Shown: positions 1 to 8,178 of the stretch, one piece after another
How the letters are laid out: each line of letters opens with the position of its first letter
How positions within the stretch are numbered: the stretch's first letter is position 1
Source of the DNA: Promethearchaeota archaeon
Lineage (GTDB): Archaea > Asgardarchaeota > Lokiarchaeia > Sigynarchaeales > SOKP01
DNA length: 20,544 bases
Assembly: GCA_019058515.1 (NCBI GenBank)
Contig: JAHPYY010000082.1
Span: 1 to 20,544 of the forward strand
Direction of reading: 5' to 3'
Notes under the pieces: generated by a model
Database searches by the model: none
What the model was told of the DNA's origin: nothing
Seen by the model: the letters and a program-made list of their open reading frames with translations, nothing else
Position numbers and translations under genes: made by a program

Positions 1-450
1 TAATACAGCGTCTGACTTATATTCATCGCTTATCTTTTGAACGATCTTAACTGCATTCGAAGATGTGCAACAGATATCACACTCTGCCTTGACGGCAGCC
101 GTTGAATTAACATAAATAACAGCAGGGAGACTTGGGTAATCTTTTTTAAACTCCTTAACCATTTCAGCATTTAAAAAGTTAGCCATGGGGCAACAAGATT
201 CAGGATTTGGAATTAATACACATTTGTCTTGATTAATAATTGATGCGGTTTCAGCCATAAAATTAACTCCCGCAAAAACAATAAATTCAGTGTTTACTTT
301 TTGTTTTGCAATTCTTGATAATCCTAGAGAGTCACCAAGGAAATCGGCAATATCTTGAATTTCCATTGGTTGATAGTAATGAGCTAATATAGTTACGTCA
401 TTTTTCCGTTTTAGCGACAAAATGTCTTCCTTTAGGTGGTTTACGCTCAT
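1..450 (-). CDS. nadA: Quinolinate synthase NadA, N-terminal part (C-terminus beyond window edge)
   Basis: Condenses iminoaspartate with dihydroxyacetone phosphate to quinolinate in de novo NAD synthesis; a cytosolic [4Fe-4S] enzyme. The 150 visible residues carry the family signatures: HYYQ at 24-27, GDSLGLS at 39-45, GVNFMAETA at 61-69, a cysteine pair at 86-87 where the first cluster ligand is expected, and a segment around residues 115-132 containing YVNSTAAVKAE and CCTSSNA, typical of NadA. The start is the ATG at 448-450; an in-frame stop lies about 80 bases upstream with no ATG between. The gene runs off the left edge, so the later cluster cysteines cannot be checked. It follows the histidine kinase on the same strand after 81 bases. 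No nadB or nadC is visible. Confidence 0.93.
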   Translation of the reverse strand, partial: MSVNHLKEDILSLKRKNDVTILAHYYQPMEIQDIADFLGDSLGLSRIAKQKVNTEFIVFAGVNFMAETASIINQDKCVLIPNPESCCPMANFLNAEMVKEFKKDYPSLPAVIYVNSTAAVKAECDICCTSSNAVKIVQKISDEYKSDAVL

Positions 451-531
451 CTTATTAAATTCGTTTAGTGCTTTCCCTAAATTTGTTAAAGTACAAGAAA
501 AAATAAATAATTCTATTATAAATTAATCGAC

Positions 532-1845
532 CTAATTTTCAGCGGGCAAGTAGATTCTGAACTCAGTGCCCTTATTTGGTTCGCTAATAACATTAATCCA
601 ACCTTTATGTTCCATTATAAATATCTGACAGATTGATAGTCCTAAGCCTGTCCCCCTTCCAGTTTCCTTTGTGGTGAAAAAAGGGTGGAAAATCTTCTCT
701 AAATCCTCGTTCTTTATTCCAATTCCGTTATCCTTGACAGATATGCACACAAAACTTCCCTTCTTGGAGTTTGGTATTTTTTCAATATCCCTCTCCCTAA
801 TTTTTTGGTTGAAAGTTGAGATCGATATTTCACCACCATTAGGAAGAGCGTCTCTAGCGTTTGTAATCATATTTATTAGAACTTGCTCTATTTTTCCGAG
901 AGTAATGTTGGATTTCCATAGCTTTTTATCGAGATTAAGTTTAATCTTAATATTTTCGGTTATTAAGTGTTGAAATAAATGAGATATTGTGGTTATTAAG
1001 TCGTTTATTACAAGGGTTTCTCTTTTATTTATATTATAGTGACTTAGTCGTGGTAACTGCTCTAGGATCTTCTCCGAATTTAAAATCGACTGACTAATCT
1101 CGTTCAAATATTTGTAGATCTGGGAATCTTTCTTAGATTCCATTTTTGCTAATTCTGTGTATCCTTTGATAATCGTTAAAAGCTTATTGAAATCATGAGC
1201 CACTCCCCTAGAAATCAAGGAAAGATTTTTTTTTTCTTCTTCAAAAAGCCTTCGCTCAAAATTTTCGATAACATTAAACTGTCCATTTTTGTTGAAAATC
1301 ACGTATTGATGAGAGCTGGCTATATCGAGCATTTCATACTTATTGAACTTATTTATTGGGTAAGTACATAAGAATACAATTTCATAATCCTTGATAAAAT
1401 GGCTTAGTTGAGCTTCTATATCCAAATACCTTTTTAATGTCTTCTTCTTTAACCACTTTAAATCTATTGACAAGCGTAAACCTTCGTATCCCTCGTTTTT
1501 TGCGTTATTATAATAGTCTAACCATTTCTCAAGAATTTTAGAATTATATTTATCAATTTCTTGGAAAAACAAGTTTTTATATTCCAAAATTGTAAATTGC
1601 TTCGATTTAATATGGGTAGGGAAGTTCTTAATTGATTTTTCTAAATGGTTTAATAACTCGATTTTACTATCAGAATTTGAGGTTAATAAAAAACACGATT
1701 CGTTATTTTTGAGTCCAGCTCTGAAATATGAGACTAGCGGATGAATTATGTCTTGTATAGAATAGTAAAAATATGATATATGGGTTCCCCAAGGGATATT
1801 TCCAATCTCTGTTATCCCACTTTCTCTACTGTTAGATGCAATCAA
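532..1845 (-). CDS. MEDS-domain sensor histidine kinase (orphan)
   Basis: Predicted cytosolic sensor kinase of 437 residues without membrane segments. Residues about 16-185 resemble the MEDS/DcmR sensory domain: IPWGTHISYFY followed by a segment ending FRAGL and a CFLLTSN strand, a RecA-like fold seen in regulators of one-carbon and methanogen-type metabolism. A dimerisation and phosphoacceptor helix follows, with His217 in VAHDFNKLL (the common form is HDFNNLL). The ATPase domain spans about 315-435, with N-box NMITNARDAL, DNGIGI at 372-377, the F-box IFHPFFTT and GRGTGLGL at 396-403. All ATP-binding motifs are present, so it should be active. The start used is TTG at 1845, with AGGGG about 11-16 bases upstream; no ATG is available in the open stretch, so the start is uncertain. 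No response regulator lies nearby. Confidence 0.85.
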   Translation of the reverse strand: MIASNSRESGITEIGNIPWGTHISYFYYSIQDIIHPLVSYFRAGLKNNESCFLLTSNSDSKIELLNHLEKSIKNFPTHIKSKQFTILEYKNLFFQEIDKYNSKILEKWLDYYNNAKNEGYEGLRLSIDLKWLKKKTLKRYLDIEAQLSHFIKDYEIVFLCTYPINKFNKYEMLDIASSHQYVIFNKNGQFNVIENFERRLFEEEKKNLSLISRGVAHDFNKLLTIIKGYTELAKMESKKDSQIYKYLNEISQSILNSEKILEQLPRLSHYNINKRETLVINDLITTISHLFQHLITENIKIKLNLDKKLWKSNITLGKIEQVLINMITNARDALPNGGEISISTFNQKIRERDIEKIPNSKKGSFVCISVKDNGIGIKNEDLEKIFHPFFTTKETGRGTGLGLSICQIFIMEHKGWINVISEPNKGTEFRIYLPAEN

Positions 1846-2084
1846 GAAACTAGTCTTATCCCCTGGTTTTTTTAATTATTTCATTAAAAATAATTCAAAG
1901 TTTTGCTTATCAGCTTAATTTGATTTTTTTAATTTTACTTAACTACTTATTTAACTAATAAATTTGCTAAATTTAAAACTATGTTAAAAACGCATAAGTG
2001 ATTTGTTCAAAGTATTGAATTTTAATCATTAGTAATTTCCCTTATAATAAAAATGTAAATGAACGAAACCCGAGATAATAATAA

Positions 2085-3329
2085 TTATTTTAGATCATAT
2101 TTTTCCAATATTTCGGTAAAACTAGATGCAAAATGTTTGACTTGGGGCCATTTCAAACCAAATGTATTAAATTTCATCTCTTTTGAAATTCCCGGGGCTA
2201 ATCCTATAATCCCACGCTCCTTAAATTCGTCTCTTAGGAAAAATCCCCTCCTTGGATGCGTTTTTGCTATCCTAGAAAAGCAATCGGTTTTTAAATTCGT
2301 AAGCGGATGGATTTTAGGCAATTTTCCCTGGACCTGGATTCCCTCGACTTCCTTAACTTGATCTACGACGAAATTAGCTTTTTTCGCTTCTTCCTTAACC
2401 ATAGTTTCACTTGTTCTATTAACTACTTCGGGAAAACTCGCCATTAATGTAATTAAAGGAGCGCCGTATACTGGAGGACAGCCCACAAAGTTGCAGATTT
2501 TGTTGGGAAATGTCTTAGAAGAGAGTTCTCCATAAATTTTAGATGTATCCATAATAAAATTTCGATAGTCCTCAGTAAAACCTAGCAAACCTATTGGTCC
2601 AGATGCTGCCATTGATTTATGCCCACTACAAGAAATAAATGATATTGAATTTTTTGTACAATTAACTGGGAGAATTCCCCCAGAATAAGCCGCGTTTAGC
2701 ATGAATGGAATTCCAAATTCTTTACAGATGTCTCCTACTTTCTTTGGATCATTGTAATTTCCGTATTTATAATCCACATGAGTAAGTAAAACTAACAAAG
2801 GTAAGTTTCCATCTTCCTTAATGACTTTGTCTATTATCTCCTTGTAATCTTCTAGATTTATAGAATATTCTGGCTCTCCCATGTTAGGTACTTCCTTTAC
2901 CTTTAAATTGTTAATTTCTATACTTAAGTATGTGGTATAATGGGATAGACTATCAATAACTACGGTTTTTCTTTCTGGAAACTTTTTTCTGAGCGATGAC
3001 ATTACTATTCGTTTTGAATCTCTTGCTGCTGCTGTAGGCATAATGTTATCAATCTTGAAAAAATCTGCGAGGTCTCGTAAGAAATCTACAACTGGAGGAT
3101 TTTCAATCTTGTCAATCCTTCCTTGAAGACAGTTATCACAGAGACTATAGCCATCTCCGTAAGCGATTAGGGCTTTATAGGCTTCAGCGGTTAATATACC
3201 ACCCCTCTGTATTGGATGTATGTTTATAAATTCTTCATTTACATTTCTTGTGAGGTTTGAATATTTTTCTTTCATCCTCTTAAGCTTTTCAAAATCGTTC
3301 ATGTGCATTTTTCGGTTTTCTGCTACCAT
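2085..3329 (-). CDS. pscS: O-phospho-L-seryl-tRNA:Cys-tRNA synthase (SepCysS)
   Basis: PLP enzyme that converts O-phosphoseryl-tRNA(Cys) to cysteinyl-tRNA(Cys), the second step of tRNA-dependent cysteine synthesis. The 414 residues match the family length plus a short N-terminal tail. Signatures are NIHPIQRGGILT (37-47), GDGYSLCDNC with Cys64 and Cys67, the PLP-binding lysine in SCSGHKSMAASG (Lys238), and Cys279/Cys284 in CNFVGCPP. The paired N-terminal cysteines and the later cysteine correspond to the residues known to be needed for sulfur transfer. The start is ATG at 3327-3329; in-frame ATGs at residues 8 and 10 are alternatives. It stands alone, 79 bases downstream of the isochorismatase-like gene on the same strand. 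The partner SepRS is not in the window. Confidence 0.93.
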   Translation of the reverse strand: MVAENRKMHMNDFEKLKRMKEKYSNLTRNVNEEFINIHPIQRGGILTAEAYKALIAYGDGYSLCDNCLQGRIDKIENPPVVDFLRDLADFFKIDNIMPTAAARDSKRIVMSSLRKKFPERKTVVIDSLSHYTTYLSIEINNLKVKEVPNMGEPEYSINLEDYKEIIDKVIKEDGNLPLLVLLTHVDYKYGNYNDPKKVGDICKEFGIPFMLNAAYSGGILPVNCTKNSISFISCSGHKSMAASGPIGLLGFTEDYRNFIMDTSKIYGELSSKTFPNKICNFVGCPPVYGAPLITLMASFPEVVNRTSETMVKEEAKKANFVVDQVKEVEGIQVQGKLPKIHPLTNLKTDCFSRIAKTHPRRGFFLRDEFKERGIIGLAPGISKEMKFNTFGLKWPQVKHFASSFTEILEKYDLK

Positions 3330-3408
3330 AATTTGATTATAAGCAAATTAGCAAATCTCTTGCTTTGATAATAAAAATCGTAAAGTGAATGAAAAAAAAT
3401 CTGCTATA

Positions 3409-4287
3409 TTAGATCTGAAAAATTCTCCTAAATTCGTTATGGTCTACGATTTTTGCTGCAAACACATTTCTCATGATATCAAGCCCCGCCTTATGACCCT
3501 CGTTATTAAATCCACCACAAAAATCTTCGCAAATGTAAACATTGTTGAATTTGTGTATAACCATTAATTCGTATGCTAAAAGTTGTACTTTAACATTAGT
3601 AACGACTCCAAAAATACCTATGTTCGTTTCTCTTTTGGATCCTCCCGAGTTTTTCACTAAAGTGGCTAAGATAGATTCAAGGTTGGTTTCATCAAAAGAA
3701 CTAATGCTGTTAGAATTCAAAACGATATTAAACTCAATATTTTTCTTGATCAATTCGTCTAAAGGTGACGCAAATTTAGAACCATGTGTGCCTTTTAAAC
3801 AATGAAATCCAAAATGTTCTAACTCGCTCCGTTCGTCAGGATCTAATTGATCGTGCCAATCTCTTAGATGAATGAATTGATACTCTATACCGTTGGTTTC
3901 TTCGTTGTTTGCGATTTTAGCTTTATCCATTAAGTCATATAAAAATTGTTTTAGTTTACTTTCCTTCCATATTCTTTGCGTTTCGTCGTAATCTAGATGA
4001 ACGCGATGTTTAAATTTCTCCAAAATGCGATGATAAGATAATTGAGTATGATATAAAGTATTTTGTGAATTGTACTTCAACCAGCTTAAGAATTCTTTGA
4101 TCGTTAGCTCGCTTACTGATCTTCCTAGAGTAGTAAAATATTCAATCCATTTTTCGCGACATATACCATAATCTAACCGTAAATCATCTTCTGTAGGTTT
4201 TGACAATAAATCATCTAAAGGTTCAATAAAATCATTTTGAAAGGAGTTCGTTATGATTACGTTAAGTTTCTTATCTTTACTTGACAT
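3409..4287 (-). CDS. Isochorismatase-like hydrolase fold protein lacking the catalytic Lys and Cys
   Basis: 292 residues with the cysteine-hydrolase (isochorismatase/nicotinamidase) fold. The first strand VIITNSFQNDF keeps the family aspartate (Asp19). A long insertion (about 25-135) precedes FIHLRDWHD and HCLKGTHGSKF (162-172), the equivalent of the HC.xGT.G.xF segment of pyrazinamidases. VLNSNSISSFDETNL (189-203) replaces the usual catalytic-lysine segment, and GVVTNVKVQLLA (227-238) has lysine where the nucleophilic cysteine normally sits. Only one residue of the Asp-Lys-Cys triad is therefore visible. Isochorismatases proper also work without that cysteine, so the protein may be a non-cysteine hydrolase or a binding protein. 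The ATG at 4287 has a strong Shine-Dalgarno. It lies 51 bases downstream of the WD40 gene, probably in one operon. The substrate is unknown. Confidence 0.75.
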   Translation of the reverse strand: MSSKDKKLNVIITNSFQNDFIEPLDDLLSKPTEDDLRLDYGICREKWIEYFTTLGRSVSELTIKEFLSWLKYNSQNTLYHTQLSYHRILEKFKHRVHLDYDETQRIWKESKLKQFLYDLMDKAKIANNEETNGIEYQFIHLRDWHDQLDPDERSELEHFGFHCLKGTHGSKFASPLDELIKKNIEFNIVLNSNSISSFDETNLESILATLVKNSGGSKRETNIGIFGVVTNVKVQLLAYELMVIHKFNNVYICEDFCGGFNNEGHKAGLDIMRNVFAAKIVDHNEFRRIFQI

Positions 4288-4291
4288 TTTT

Positions 4292-4298
4292 CCTCCTC
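4292..4298 (-). promoter_or_regulatory. Strong Shine-Dalgarno for the isochorismatase-like gene
   Basis: On the minus strand GAGGAGG stands four bases before the ATG at 4287. It is the most complete ribosome-binding site seen in the window. It fixes the start and shows that the second gene of the WD40 unit has its own efficient translation initiation. Confidence 0.75.
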
Positions 4299-4338
4299 TT
4301 GTTGTATATTTGGTTTTTATGTTAATAATTTCATATAC

Positions 4339-6687
4339 CTATTTTTTCTTTACTATCATCATTAGAAATATGATAATAATAAGACTTATGGTGGATATTG
4401 AAACAATGTTGGATATTAGTACCAATATTTCCAAATTCGGAAATAATTCTTGGAGAGCGGTTTGTATGTATCCCCATAAACTTAAAATAAACTCCACAAC
4501 AATTATTTTTGCAAAATAATCGTCAATTAGTTTTCCAATTGCCGATACAATGCCCTTACCTATTTTAATTTGAGTTTTTGGTATTAAAGGATATTGAAAA
4601 TTCTTTTTGAAGGCTCCGAAATATTCCATTTCCTCGAAAACTTTAATATTATCTTCTAAAGGTTCTAGATCTTCTGAAAAGTCCACAGTTATGTTTCTCA
4701 CATAAATATTTGCAAACTTTTCAGTATTATATCCACCTTCTAACTGGAAAGTAGAAAAAGCGTAAAATATAGTCTTTGGTTCGCTTATATTTCTGAACTT
4801 TTCAATAGAATTCTTTGGATCAGACAAAACTCTTACAAAATTTGGTGAATAGGCAAAGTCTGAAAAGACCAATTTCTCGTTATCTCCTCTATCATCTTCA
4901 ACATTCAATTTAATGTTTTTAATTAACGGGACAAAAGCAGTTGGAACATTTTCTAGTACCATTAAAAATCTCGTTAAAGTCTGGTTTCGATCTTTCATTA
5001 TTAAATAAGCGGATTCGTCCAATTTGGGATCAGTAATTTCTACGAATTTTGCCTTTTTAATATCTTCTTCATCATCCGTAGTTATATATAGTTTAAATTG
5101 CCAAGGTTCATCAGGAATCTTGTAAAACAAATTCTGAATACCTTTCCAATACGAATCGTAATTCTCTTTTACTCCAATAATATATTCTTTCTGAAATTTT
5201 TTGTCTATTTCAAATTCTATAAAAGCTGGCACAAATAACGTTCCCAAATCTTGTCCCTTTAGCTGCAGATTATATGTTGTGCTTTTAATTCTCGATTTTC
5301 GTAATCTTTTTTTAACTGTTTCATATAGCATGAATAAAGAATCGGAACTTTCAGGAATATTTTCAGCAATCTGAAGTAAATTCACTCCATAAATTTTAGT
5401 AAATAGCTCTTGATCATAGTCTTTGATAAATTTGAGTTGCTCCTCAAATTGGTACACGATTCCAAAGTTCTTTAGTACAATTATCATATTGTCAAATGTA
5501 AAGTATAAATATCTATTATCAGACGATATTATAACGCGTTTTAAATAGCGTTTACTCGTAAAGGTTGAAAATTCACGATTGAGGTAGATTTTAGTTAGAT
5601 AATCAATATCTATGTTCCTAATCCAATTTTTTTTCTCTAAGTCCCAGATTTTAATCGTATTATCGTCTGAAGTAGATATCAAATACTTATTATCAGTTTG
5701 TAAATCAAGACCTAAGACTGGTTTTTTATGCCCTAAAAGTTCAATTTCCAGATCTGGTTTATTTGTTTCGTTATCTTTCCAAATTCTTATCTTGTTATCA
5801 AACCCACTTGACGCGATCTTGCCGGTTTTATGAAAAATTTTTACACAAGTTATATAATCCTCGTGTTCTCCAATCAGTATAGGCACTTTTGATGTTTCTT
5901 CTAAGTTCCATTTAAAGACTTGACCATTCCTCGTTCCTAGCGCAATATAATCCTTTTTCCTATTTAAATCGAGAGTACTTATCCACTCCTCTAAAGTGGT
6001 AAGGACCTGAACACCATTAGAGTTTATCTGCCCGTCAGAACTGATAGTAAGTGTTAACTGATTCAATGTGTTATCATTTGTTTCACTTCTACCCACAGCG
6101 TGTATATTATTCGAAGCGAAATATAAAATTAGTACATTTTCCTCTCGATTTTCTCGAATTCTAAAATCCATAATTGCTTTAGGGTACTTGCTGAAATTAT
6201 TATTTTTTTTATTTATTATTTTTCGAGAGTTTTCTTTAAAATCCCATTCCTTCGAAATCTCATTTACTTTTCCATTCCAAATGTAGATTTCTCCAATAAT
6301 GTTTCCTGCAACAACCACCCACCACTCTTGCCCTTCTATTTCAAATGTGGTTGAGTCAACGCATAAAAACCAGTTTGTCACCTTTATAAGAGTACTTTCC
6401 GTCAATTTACCTTCTAAAACCGCAAATGGTTTACGACCGCCTTCCAAAACTTCACTAGTGTTCCAGATTATAATTTTGGGCAACTCATTTTGAGGATATT
6501 CTGAACATGTTAAGAGATATTTACCATTTGGTGTTAGGGCTATGTTGCGAAAGTTTAATTCCTTTTGTTGTAGTATGTTTATAACGCTTTTTTCAGCTCT
6601 ATCTTGTTCTGTTTTGTTTTTCATTCGATTATAACCTTGTTTCGGAAATTCTCCCTCTTCTGAGAATTGAATTTCTTTTCTCACCAC
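4339..6687 (-). CDS. Large WD40 beta-propeller protein with C-terminal membrane anchor
   Basis: 782 residues. WD40-type repeats are clear at about 230-262 (ending GQVFKWNLEE), 270-304 (GEHEDYITCVKIF to DNKIRIWKD) and 316-349 (LLGHKKPVLGLDL to DDNTIKIWDLE), with weaker blades at 44-77 (ending IIIWN) and 100-137 (ending IYIWN). The repeats suggest a propeller scaffold over residues 40-420. Residues 420-725 form a large domain I do not recognise. The C-terminus is hydrophobic: about 727-747, and a strong segment at 753-778 ending in basic residues (VKKK). With no N-terminal signal, this predicts a tail-anchored protein with the propeller in the cytosol. The start is a GTG at 6687 or 6684; ATG at residue 22 (6624) is the alternative. 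It heads a likely operon with the hydrolase-fold gene and has a 20-bp palindrome just upstream. Confidence 0.85.
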   Translation of the reverse strand: MVRKEIQFSEEGEFPKQGYNRMKNKTEQDRAEKSVINILQQKELNFRNIALTPNGKYLLTCSEYPQNELPKIIIWNTSEVLEGGRKPFAVLEGKLTESTLIKVTNWFLCVDSTTFEIEGQEWWVVVAGNIIGEIYIWNGKVNEISKEWDFKENSRKIINKKNNNFSKYPKAIMDFRIRENREENVLILYFASNNIHAVGRSETNDNTLNQLTLTISSDGQINSNGVQVLTTLEEWISTLDLNRKKDYIALGTRNGQVFKWNLEETSKVPILIGEHEDYITCVKIFHKTGKIASSGFDNKIRIWKDNETNKPDLEIELLGHKKPVLGLDLQTDNKYLISTSDDNTIKIWDLEKKNWIRNIDIDYLTKIYLNREFSTFTSKRYLKRVIISSDNRYLYFTFDNMIIVLKNFGIVYQFEEQLKFIKDYDQELFTKIYGVNLLQIAENIPESSDSLFMLYETVKKRLRKSRIKSTTYNLQLKGQDLGTLFVPAFIEFEIDKKFQKEYIIGVKENYDSYWKGIQNLFYKIPDEPWQFKLYITTDDEEDIKKAKFVEITDPKLDESAYLIMKDRNQTLTRFLMVLENVPTAFVPLIKNIKLNVEDDRGDNEKLVFSDFAYSPNFVRVLSDPKNSIEKFRNISEPKTIFYAFSTFQLEGGYNTEKFANIYVRNITVDFSEDLEPLEDNIKVFEEMEYFGAFKKNFQYPLIPKTQIKIGKGIVSAIGKLIDDYFAKIIVVEFILSLWGYIQTALQELFPNLEILVLISNIVSISTISLIIIIFLMMIVKKK

Positions 6688-6699
6688 ATAATATTAAAA

Positions 6700-6719
6700 A
6701 AATTCTATGGATAGAATTT
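6700..6719. promoter_or_regulatory. 20-bp palindrome, operator candidate for the WD40 gene
   Basis: A perfect inverted repeat with nine-base arms (AAATTCTAT and ATAGAATTT) around a central GG. It lies 12 bases before the GTG at 6687, in the 152-base divergent region between the WD40 gene and the carbonic anhydrase gene. The short centre and symmetrical arms look more like a dimeric protein binding site than an RNA hairpin. No candidate regulator is adjacent. Confidence 0.5.
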
Positions 6720-6839
6720 CATTTGATTTAATATTATATGAATTTTATTATTTGACCTAAAATTTCTATTTAGTGTAATGTCTTGAAGATAGAGACGCAA
6801 AATACCAGTTTTAATAATTAAAGAGAAATTACTAAAAAT

Positions 6840-7376
6840 ATGCCAATAATAATACCCAGTCCTAGGAATGGAAAAGTTCCAGAAATTCACGAGAAAGCTT
6901 TTGTCGCTCCTACGGCCACGATAATTGGAGATGTAATTATTAAGGAAGGTGCAAATATATGGTTTGGAGTAGTCCTACGAGGTGATTGGGGAGCGATTCG
7001 AATAGGAAAAAATACCAGTGTTCAAGAAAATGTAACTATTCATAACACAGTTGGATCCTCTGCGATAATAGGAGACAATTGTATCATCGGTCATCACGCT
7101 ATGATCCACGGACCTGCAGAAATCGGAAATGGTTGTTTAATAGGGATTGGAGCAAATGTGTTGCAAAACACTAAGTTAGGTGAAGGGGTTTTAATTGGTG
7201 CGGGAGCTGTGGCAGTTAATATGGAGATTCCTGAGCGAACGCTCGCAGTTGGAGTTCCCGCTAAGATAAAAAAACAATTACCTTCTGAAGGAACCTTAAT
7301 AGGGGCAAGAACTACGGGAGAATACGCCGAAAATGGACGTAAATTTAAAGAATTTTTCGAGAAAAATCCACTTTAA
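6840..7376 (+). CDS. Gamma-class carbonic anhydrase-like protein (left-handed beta-helix)
   Basis: 178 residues, the usual length for the CaiE/PaaY/YrdA and Cam-like gamma carbonic anhydrase family. Imperfect hexapeptide repeats run from about 22 to 140, typical of the left-handed beta-helix trimer. The zinc ligands of the family can be placed at His68 (VTIHNT), His85 and His90 (IIGHHAMIHG). Arg47 and Asp49 (VLRGDWG) and Gln62 (VQENVT) match the conserved network. The C-terminal helix (160-176) is also usual. The short form lacks the acidic loop of methanogen Cam, so CO2 hydration is plausible but not certain; many members of this group have unproven activity. The ATG at 6840 has no visible Shine-Dalgarno, and an AT-rich TATA-like stretch about 30 bases upstream suggests a nearly leaderless message. 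Converges with the ThiF gene. Confidence 0.88.
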   Translation: MPIIIPSPRNGKVPEIHEKAFVAPTATIIGDVIIKEGANIWFGVVLRGDWGAIRIGKNTSVQENVTIHNTVGSSAIIGDNCIIGHHAMIHGPAEIGNGCLIGIGANVLQNTKLGEGVLIGAGAVAVNMEIPERTLAVGVPAKIKKQLPSEGTLIGARTTGEYAENGRKFKEFFEKNPL

Positions 7377-7402
7377 ACGCTTAAGAAATTAATTTATTCT
7401 TA

Positions 7403-7434
7403 TTTTTTGCGTAAGGTATGATTTCAAAAAATTA
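7403..7434. terminator. T-rich convergent termination region
   Basis: Between the convergent carbonic anhydrase and ThiF genes, the plus strand carries ATTTTTTG near 7403. The minus strand reads TAATTTTTTG just after the ThiF stop. Archaeal RNA polymerase ends on such T tracts. No strong hairpin is seen. Confidence 0.35.
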
Positions 7435-8178
7435 TTAAGACAAATCTCTTGAGCAGATACAATTCTCATCTTTTATTATTTTAATTTTATTAAAAGATAT
7501 ATCAAGAAGATTTACCATCAACAATGTGTTTTCTAAATTAGGTAATCCGAGAGTCGTCTTAATCACCTCAAGTGCTTCTAATGTTCCTAAGATTCCTGGA
7601 GTTACTCCTATCACTGGTAGTGGAGAATCTTGGGTATATTTGCTAGCGGGTTCTGGAAACACGCATTGATAACAAGCACTCTTTTTAGGATTAATAGTTA
7701 AAATTTGACCAAAAAAGTCCTTGATACCCGCAATAACGCAGCGTTTATTGTATTTGATAGCAGTTCGGTTTACTAAAAATTTAGTTTCAAGATTATCACT
7801 ACAATCTACGATAAAATCGTGATCGTTGATATGTTTAGCTATAGAACTATCGGTGACATATTCCTTAAAGGCGAATATTTCAGTGTTTGAATTAAGTCGA
7901 GACAGTTTTTCTTTCGCTATGCCAGCTTTATTCTTTCCTATATCTTGTTCGTTAAAAATGATTTGTCTTTGAAGATTTGAAATCGACACAACATCATTAT
8001 CAATTATTGTAAGCTTTTTAACACCCGCAGCAACTAGATATAACGAAAACGGTGAACCTAAACCCCCCACACCAATCTGAAGAACACTTGTGCTTGAGAT
8101 CTTTTTTTGACCCTCTACTCCTATATGTGACGAGATAATTTGACGTGAATAGCGCTCAAAACTTTTTTTTTCACTCAT
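7435..8178 (-). CDS. ThiF/MoeB/HesA-family E1-like adenylyltransferase without the usual catalytic Cys
   Basis: 247 residues, full length for MoeB/ThiF. Members adenylate the C-terminal glycine of a ubiquitin-like or sulfur-carrier protein. Visible are RYSRQI (9-14), the nucleotide loop GVGGLGS (36-42), NLQRQIIF (68-75) with the conserved arginine, Lys84, and DCSDNLETKF (125-134). Zinc ligands are Cys169 and Cys172 (CYQC) and a second cluster CIC at 240-242, which is CxC instead of the usual CxxC. Where ThiF and UbaA have the catalytic cysteine before the GV..P..G segment, this protein has QDSPLPVIG (183-191), so aspartate takes that place. It probably adenylates without forming a thioester, or is a non-standard member. 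Its ATG overlaps the stop of the Roadblock gene by four bases (ATGA), indicating translational coupling. No ubiquitin-like or MoaD-like gene is seen nearby. Confidence 0.87.
   Translation of the reverse strand: MSEKKSFERYSRQIISSHIGVEGQKKISSTSVLQIGVGGLGSPFSLYLVAAGVKKLTIIDNDVVSISNLQRQIIFNEQDIGKNKAGIAKEKLSRLNSNTEIFAFKEYVTDSSIAKHINDHDFIVDCSDNLETKFLVNRTAIKYNKRCVIAGIKDFFGQILTINPKKSACYQCVFPEPASKYTQDSPLPVIGVTPGILGTLEALEVIKTTLGLPNLENTLLMVNLLDISFNKIKIIKDENCICSRDLS

Noticed and set aside
671..973. Plus-strand open frame of 100 codons inside the histidine kinase.
   Set aside because: It is antisense to the conserved ATPase domain and has no family features. The same applies to the other antisense frames over SepCysS, the WD40 gene and the reductase genes.
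1874..1895. AATTATT and AATAATT inverted arms upstream of the kinase.
   Set aside because: Composed only of A and T in an AT-rich gap, so expected by chance.
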